From the IMG/VR virus record IMGVR_UViG_3300021961_000026, positions 62,001 to 126,000 of that record: DNA of 64,000 bases, one strand, 5' to 3'. Shown here in pieces: positions 60,761 through 64,000 of this stretch. Position 1 is the stretch's first letter; each line of letters begins with the position of its first letter. The stretch is from a virus. The notes beneath the pieces are model-generated. The model had not been told where the DNA came from, did no database searches, and was given only the letters and a program-made list of their open reading frames with translations. Position numbers and translations under genes: made by a program.

Positions 60761-60914
60761 TTTCTTCATTGCAATAATTTTTACTCTTTTAATTAACTAT
60801 ATAGTTTCCTTGCAGTTGGTGGCACAATTTAGTGAAACAAAAAGAACTAAAAATATTGCCATATCTTTAGCGCTATTTATTGGGTTTTTGTCTGGTATAT
60901 TAATTTTGATTTAA
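60750..60914 (+). CDS. Small two-helix membrane protein (54 aa)
   Basis: ATG 60750 overlaps the end of thyX. The 54-residue frame encodes 'FFIAIIFTLLINYIVSLQLV', a charged loop 'SETKRTKN' and 'IAISLALFIGFLSGILIL': two membrane segments with a short cytoplasm-type loop. It fills an otherwise empty gap exactly between thyX and the deaminase gene (one base before its start). The function is unknown; a holin-like or superinfection-type membrane role is only a possibility. Confidence 0.5.
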   Translation: MIYDFFIAIIFTLLINYIVSLQLVAQFSETKRTKNIAISLALFIGFLSGILILI

Positions 60915-60915
60915 T

Positions 60916-61365
60916 ATGAAGGTACAAAGAAAAGATATCCAATTTATGGATATGTGTGAAATCTCCGCTACAATTTTTTCTACATGTTCTAAAAGAAAAT
61001 ATTGTGCTGTACTGGTTGATGAATCTAATCATATAGTTGGCTTTGGTTATAATGGTGGACCAAGTGGTTTTGAGCACTGCAATGATGGTGGCTGTCCTAG
61101 GGTTTACGAAGATAGCCCCAATGGATCAAACTATGATAACTGTATAGCCATTCACGCAGAAGCAAATGCTTTCCTACATAGCGACTATAGCGCAAAGCCC
61201 ACTAAGATATACGTAAATGGACCTCCATGTTTTTCTTGTGCTAAGCTAATAGCAAATAGCACAGTTAAATACGTTTATTATAAAAAAGATGACCATTATC
61301 TTCAGTGGGATACTGTAAAGAAATTTCTTAATAAGTCAGATGTAAAAACAATAGAGGTTAGGTAG
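60916..61365 (+). CDS. Deoxycytidylate (dCMP) deaminase-type enzyme
   Basis: ATG 60916. The 149-aa product shows the cytidine/deoxycytidylate deaminase zinc site: 'IHAEANAF' (His ligand and catalytic Glu) and 'GPPCFSCAK' (two Cys ligands). 'GFGYNGGPSGFEHC' is the substrate-binding loop typical of dCMP deaminases. It converts dCMP to dUMP, the ThyX substrate, so it fits the pathway with its neighbours. Extra Cys/His residues (around residues 55-62) may bind a second structural zinc. Confidence 0.9.
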   Translation: MKVQRKDIQFMDMCEISATIFSTCSKRKYCAVLVDESNHIVGFGYNGGPSGFEHCNDGGCPRVYEDSPNGSNYDNCIAIHAEANAFLHSDYSAKPTKIYVNGPPCFSCAKLIANSTVKYVYYKKDDHYLQWDTVKKFLNKSDVKTIEVR

Positions 61366-61580
61366 TGCCAGCGTCAAAGCTAAATTATTTAGTTGTATAT
61401 AAAAACCATAGTCAGGTTTATGGTTGTTCTTCGCAAAAAATTGCGCTAGATTCACCACCACCAGATGGTTTATCTCAAGATGATAAAAATATATTTTTTG
61501 TTACATTTGAGCCAGACTCAGATAATATATGCCTTTATAAAGTAGAAGATCAATTAGAAGAAAAACAAGAAAATGAATAA
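61365..61580 (+). CDS. Small unknown protein (71 aa)
   Basis: The start is GTG 61365, overlapping the deaminase stop by one base (TAGTG), which implies translational coupling. The 71 residues begin with a beta-hairpin-like 'LNYLVVYKNHSQVYG' and end in a Glu/Gln-rich tail. No motif is recognised. It overlaps the next gene by 8 nt. Confidence 0.5.
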   Translation: MPASKLNYLVVYKNHSQVYGCSSQKIALDSPPPDGLSQDDKNIFFVTFEPDSDNICLYKVEDQLEEKQENE

Positions 61581-61794
61581 GAAAAAAGTTACAGTAAAAG
61601 TAGCTCCTGGTCAAGCAGTTTTTGTTGCAGACCTAAATGTATTAGATCACATAAAGTCTACATACATTTACATGTCTCAAAACTGCGAAGACTCAAATGA
61701 GGCAAACTCATGGGTACAAATAACTAAAGACATAGATGAGTGGATTGAAAAAACTTATGTTCCTGAGCAAGGAAATTATGAAGAAGAATGGTAA
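61573..61794 (+). CDS. Small unknown protein (73 aa)
   Basis: ATG 61573 lies within the end of the previous gene. The 73-aa product has an N-terminal 'KKKVTVKVAPGQAVFVADL' beta segment and an acidic helical remainder. No family is recognised. The tight overlaps on both sides suggest that it belongs to one operon of small accessory proteins between the deaminase and the glycosyltransferase. Confidence 0.5.
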   Translation: MNKKKVTVKVAPGQAVFVADLNVLDHIKSTYIYMSQNCEDSNEANSWVQITKDIDEWIEKTYVPEQGNYEEEW

Positions 61795-62032
61795 CATTTT
61801 ATTGGCGTCTTCCATTATAGGATTGATAGGACTATCAGTGTATAATTATTTTAAATTTAAAAATCAATTTAAAGATCAAGCCACAATGAATCAATATAAA
61901 AATAGGTTAATAGAATTCTTCGATAAAGAATCTATTGATGAAGTTTTTAAGGAAATGAATTATTATATTGGCTTTGGATTATCACCAGAAAATGCCTTTG
62001 ATCTTATAACTGCTAAGGAGCCAAATGATTGA
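61778..62032 (+). CDS. Small single-pass membrane protein (84 aa)
   Basis: An in-frame ATG exists at 61736, but ATG 61778 gives the natural product: a short basic start 'MKKNG', one membrane helix 'ILLASSIIGLIGLSVYNYF' and a soluble, charged C-terminal domain of about 55 residues. The positive N-terminus followed by a single helix suggests a signal-anchor. It overlaps the next gene, a glycosyltransferase, by 8 nt. The role is unknown. Confidence 0.55.
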   Translation: MKKNGNILLASSIIGLIGLSVYNYFKFKNQFKDQATMNQYKNRLIEFFDKESIDEVFKEMNYYIGFGLSPENAFDLITAKEPND

Positions 62033-62840
62033 TCTTTGTATAGTTAATTATAACTCAACAAAAGAATTGAAGAGATTTTTGGACACTCTTCACTCTGATT
62101 TAAAAAGTCCAAATGGCGCGCTTGAAAAAAACTGGAATCTGTATATTACAGATAATAATTCAACAGATAATTTTATCCCCTGGATAAGGGATAATGAAGA
62201 TTCATACTATATTAATAGGACTTATCTTCGTCAAAATATAGGATACTCAGCCGCTACAAATATGATGGCTAGTAATTCTAACGCAGAAATCATCGCAGTT
62301 TTAAACGCAGATGTATGGATGTCATCAAGTGACTGTATAAAAATAGAAAATATTTTTAAAGAAAATCCAGACATACATATACTTGGACCCAAGCAGCGCG
62401 ATGAGTATGGGCACATAACTCATGCAGGAATAGTCGGAACCAATACAGCTCCAAGACATAGGGGTTGGAAAGAATTAGACAAATTAGATGAACTCTATAG
62501 GGATAGAGTTGAATGTGTTACGGTCTCAGGCTCTGCTTATTTTATTCGTAGAGAAGTATGGAATGCGTTGACCAATAATCCTAGATATCGAGATATGTAT
62601 CCAAACGCAATAGGAGCATTTCTGCCTACTCCTCATTATTATGAAGAGACATGGTGTTCATACTTTGCTAGGCATTTAGGATATAAAGTTGTATATGACG
62701 GATCTGTTTCAATCGGCCATAGCTGGCACGCCTCTTCTCCTAAACCTGGAGAAGGCTATAGCCATGCCGACGCACAGTTTCCAATAAGTAGAGAAATATT
62801 TAGAAAAGCTTGTGATTATATGGGAATAGAAAGAGATTAA
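62025..62840 (+). CDS. Family 2 glycosyltransferase
   Basis: ATG 62025 overlaps the preceding gene. The 271-aa product begins 'MIDLCIVNYNSTKELKRFLD', the classical GT2 start, with 'ITDNNSTDNF' and 'NIGYSAATN', and a 'VLNADVWM' metal-binding-type motif (a DxD variant, NAD). The C-terminus has 'SAYFIRREVW' and a His-containing 'GHSWHASS'. It probably transfers a sugar to a phage or host acceptor. Two glycosyltransferases close together in a DNA-metabolism block suggest DNA-base or virion glycosylation, though this is inference. Confidence 0.85.
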   Translation: MIDLCIVNYNSTKELKRFLDTLHSDLKSPNGALEKNWNLYITDNNSTDNFIPWIRDNEDSYYINRTYLRQNIGYSAATNMMASNSNAEIIAVLNADVWMSSSDCIKIENIFKENPDIHILGPKQRDEYGHITHAGIVGTNTAPRHRGWKELDKLDELYRDRVECVTVSGSAYFIRREVWNALTNNPRYRDMYPNAIGAFLPTPHYYEETWCSYFARHLGYKVVYDGSVSIGHSWHASSPKPGEGYSHADAQFPISREIFRKACDYMGIERD

Positions 62841-62841
62841 A

Positions 62842-63237
62842 ATGAAAGATAAGAACGTTTATTATTATAATGCAGAAGTCAAAAAGATAATCGATGGTGA
62901 CACTTTTGACATTGTCATTGACCTTGGTTTTGACACACTTCGTAAAGGGCGAGTAAGATTATATGGGGTTAACACTCCAGAAAGTCGCACAACAAACTTA
63001 GAAGAAAAACAAAAGGGCTTAGCTGCAAAAGAATTTACTGATCAATGGCTCGCAAAAGCTGGACATAAAGTTAAGATAGAAACCATTCTTGATAAGAATG
63101 AAAAGTATGGAAGAGTTCTTGCTAGAGTTTGGAATGCCGACGGCCAATGTTTGAATACAGACATAGTTGCATCTGGGCTTGCTAGGGAGTATTATGGTGT
63201 TGGCGACAAAACATGGACAGAGTTTAAGAAAGATTAA
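62842..63237 (+). CDS. Staphylococcal nuclease-type (SNase) thermonuclease
   Basis: ATG 62842. The 131-aa product is a compact single-domain SNase with 'KIIDGDTFDIVID', 'RVRLYGVNTPESRT' (Arg and Glu catalytic set), 'KGLAAKEFTDQWL' and 'NEKYGRVLARVW' (second catalytic Arg). All expected active-site residues are present and the length is normal. No signal peptide is seen, so it probably acts inside the cell on host or phage nucleic acid. The same fold appears fused to the tail hub at 29580-30220. Confidence 0.88.
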   Translation: MKDKNVYYYNAEVKKIIDGDTFDIVIDLGFDTLRKGRVRLYGVNTPESRTTNLEEKQKGLAAKEFTDQWLAKAGHKVKIETILDKNEKYGRVLARVWNADGQCLNTDIVASGLAREYYGVGDKTWTEFKKD

Positions 63238-63241
63238 GTAA

Positions 63242-63646
63242 ATGCAAACCTTTTTACCCTATCCGGATCTTTTACAATCAGTAAGAGTTTTGGATTATCG
63301 TCGGCTTGGAAAGCAAAGAGTAGAAACATTTCAAGTTTTAAACATTTTGCTTGATAGAACACCAACAAAAGGTTGGCGCAATCATCCTGTTACTCGTATG
63401 TGGACAGGATATGAGGAAGCATTAAAGCTTTACCAGAACTTTACAATAGAAGAATGGATAAAGCGAGGCTATAAGAATAGCATGAAGATGGAAGAGCTAG
63501 ATTATAAGCGCATAAATCTTCCACATTGGTTTGGAAATAAAGATTTTCATAAATCGCATAGGTCAAATCTTCTTAGAAAAGATTACGAATATTATTCTCA
63601 ATACTTTGATGAACCAATAGATTTAGAATATTATTGGCCAACTTAG
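63242..63646 (+). CDS. Pyrimidine dimer DNA glycosylase-like protein (Pyr_excise / MSMEG_6728 type)
   Basis: ATG 63242. The 134-aa product starts 'MQTFLPYPDLLQSVRVLDYR' and continues 'RLGKQRVETFQVLNIL', then 'GWRNHPVTRMWTGYEEAL' and 'LPHWFGNKDFHKSHRSNLLR'. This is the T4 endonuclease V-related family found in actinobacteria and their phages. It is expected to cut at UV-induced pyrimidine dimers. It contains the only ordinary in-frame CGG codon I found in the window (63302, CGG followed by CTT), read as a conserved Arg. Confidence 0.8.
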   Translation: MQTFLPYPDLLQSVRVLDYRRLGKQRVETFQVLNILLDRTPTKGWRNHPVTRMWTGYEEALKLYQNFTIEEWIKRGYKNSMKMEELDYKRINLPHWFGNKDFHKSHRSNLLRKDYEYYSQYFDEPIDLEYYWPT

Positions 63647-63665
63647 ATCTTTAAAAGGTAAATAA

Positions 63666-64000
63666 ATGTCTTCAATTTTTGTACAAATAGGATCTTACCA
63701 CGACTCAGAACTTGCTGAAACCATAAAGGACGTACTAGAAAAGTGTTCTGGATTTCATGATATCCATTTTGGTATTCACAATTGTTTTTATGAAGAAAAT
63801 ATTCTTAATGAAATTGAGTTAATAAAAAGTTTAGATAGTTTAAAAAAAACATACAAATTATCTATTTCTCATTCTAAGTTTCCGCAAAATGTAGGAGTTG
63901 GCATTAGCAGATATATTGCAAATGAATTTTATCAAGACGAAGATTTTTATATGCAAATAGATTCTCACATGTTATTTACTTACAATTGGGATCTAATACT
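63666..64000 (+). CDS. GlcNAc-type glycosyltransferase, 3' end outside window
   Basis: ATG 63666 has AAAGG upstream. About 111 codons are visible. The beginning 'MSSIFVQIGSYHDSELAETI' and the motif 'FYMQIDSHMLFTYNWD' match the UDP-GlcNAc-dependent glycosyltransferase family (GlcNAc family), with D-S-H replacing a DxD-like metal motif. 'PQNVGVGISRYIAN' is also typical. Together with the GT2 gene at 62025 it suggests a glycosylation function in this block. The C-terminal part cannot be judged. Confidence 0.7.
   Translation, partial: MSSIFVQIGSYHDSELAETIKDVLEKCSGFHDIHFGIHNCFYEENILNEIELIKSLDSLKKTYKLSISHSKFPQNVGVGISRYIANEFYQDEDFYMQIDSHMLFTYNWDLI

Noticed and set aside
1-64000. tRNA genes or CRISPR arrays
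   Set aside because: Intergenic gaps are too short, no cloverleaf or spaced direct repeat was seen, and the one larger gap (56881-57047) holds a promoter and terminator. A tRNA relevant to CGG must be sought elsewhere in the genome or host.

Overview
The window is one strongly AT-rich stretch of a large tailed-phage genome, roughly one third G+C by eye. All supported genes lie on the + strand, packed head to tail with 1-20 bp spacers or start/stop overlaps. It encodes a contractile-tail (myovirus) morphogenesis module followed by the start of a nucleotide-metabolism and DNA-processing module. The host is not shown directly. A B12-dependent ribonucleotide reductase, ThyX and a mycobacterial-type Pyr_excise protein together would fit an AT-rich actinobacterium, but that is inference.

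Layout. 2-7507: a sheath-like protein (5' end outside the window), a conserved virion protein, the tail sheath, three related tube-type proteins and two tandem tail-assembly-chaperone-type proteins. 7527-19278: two very large alpha-helical virion proteins, one probably the tape measure, and a Ser-rich small protein. 19290-36746: a giant baseplate-hub protein ending in a staphylococcal-nuclease-like domain, a tail lysin (M15-type peptidase plus transglycosylase-like domain), a gp5-OB-like protein, gp25-like and baseplate-J-like wedge proteins, and a metallophosphoesterase. 36761-56880: large baseplate, fibre or adhesion proteins, a small repeat protein and a small membrane protein. 56881-57047: the only sizeable non-coding stretch, with an extended -10 promoter and a GC-rich terminator that would give a short RNA. 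57048-64000: class II RNR, ThyX, dCMP deaminase, small unknown and membrane proteins, two glycosyltransferases, a nuclease and a pyrimidine-dimer-glycosylase-like protein.

The outstanding observation is translational. Five times in the tail module a long open frame stops just after an in-frame CGG codon in the context NNA-CGG-AG(A/C), and the protein continues in the +1 frame as if C were skipped and GGA read next (19434, 30109, 31038, 36905, 43211). Joining across these sites gives four proteins of about 3806, 726, 1620 and 1980 aa. At the second site a nuclease-like domain is split by the shift, so its N-terminal motifs lie in one frame and its YGRTL motif in the next. By manual scan, CGG is used in frame only once elsewhere in the window (63302, followed by C), while CGGAG is common out of frame and harmless there. 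This looks like a recurrent, phage-specific +1 frameshift or quadruplet-decoding system built on a nearly forbidden codon. Two further gene junctions (6871 CTT-TAA-A and 56607 CTC-TAA-T) resemble the bacterial prfB +1 site and may form a second class.
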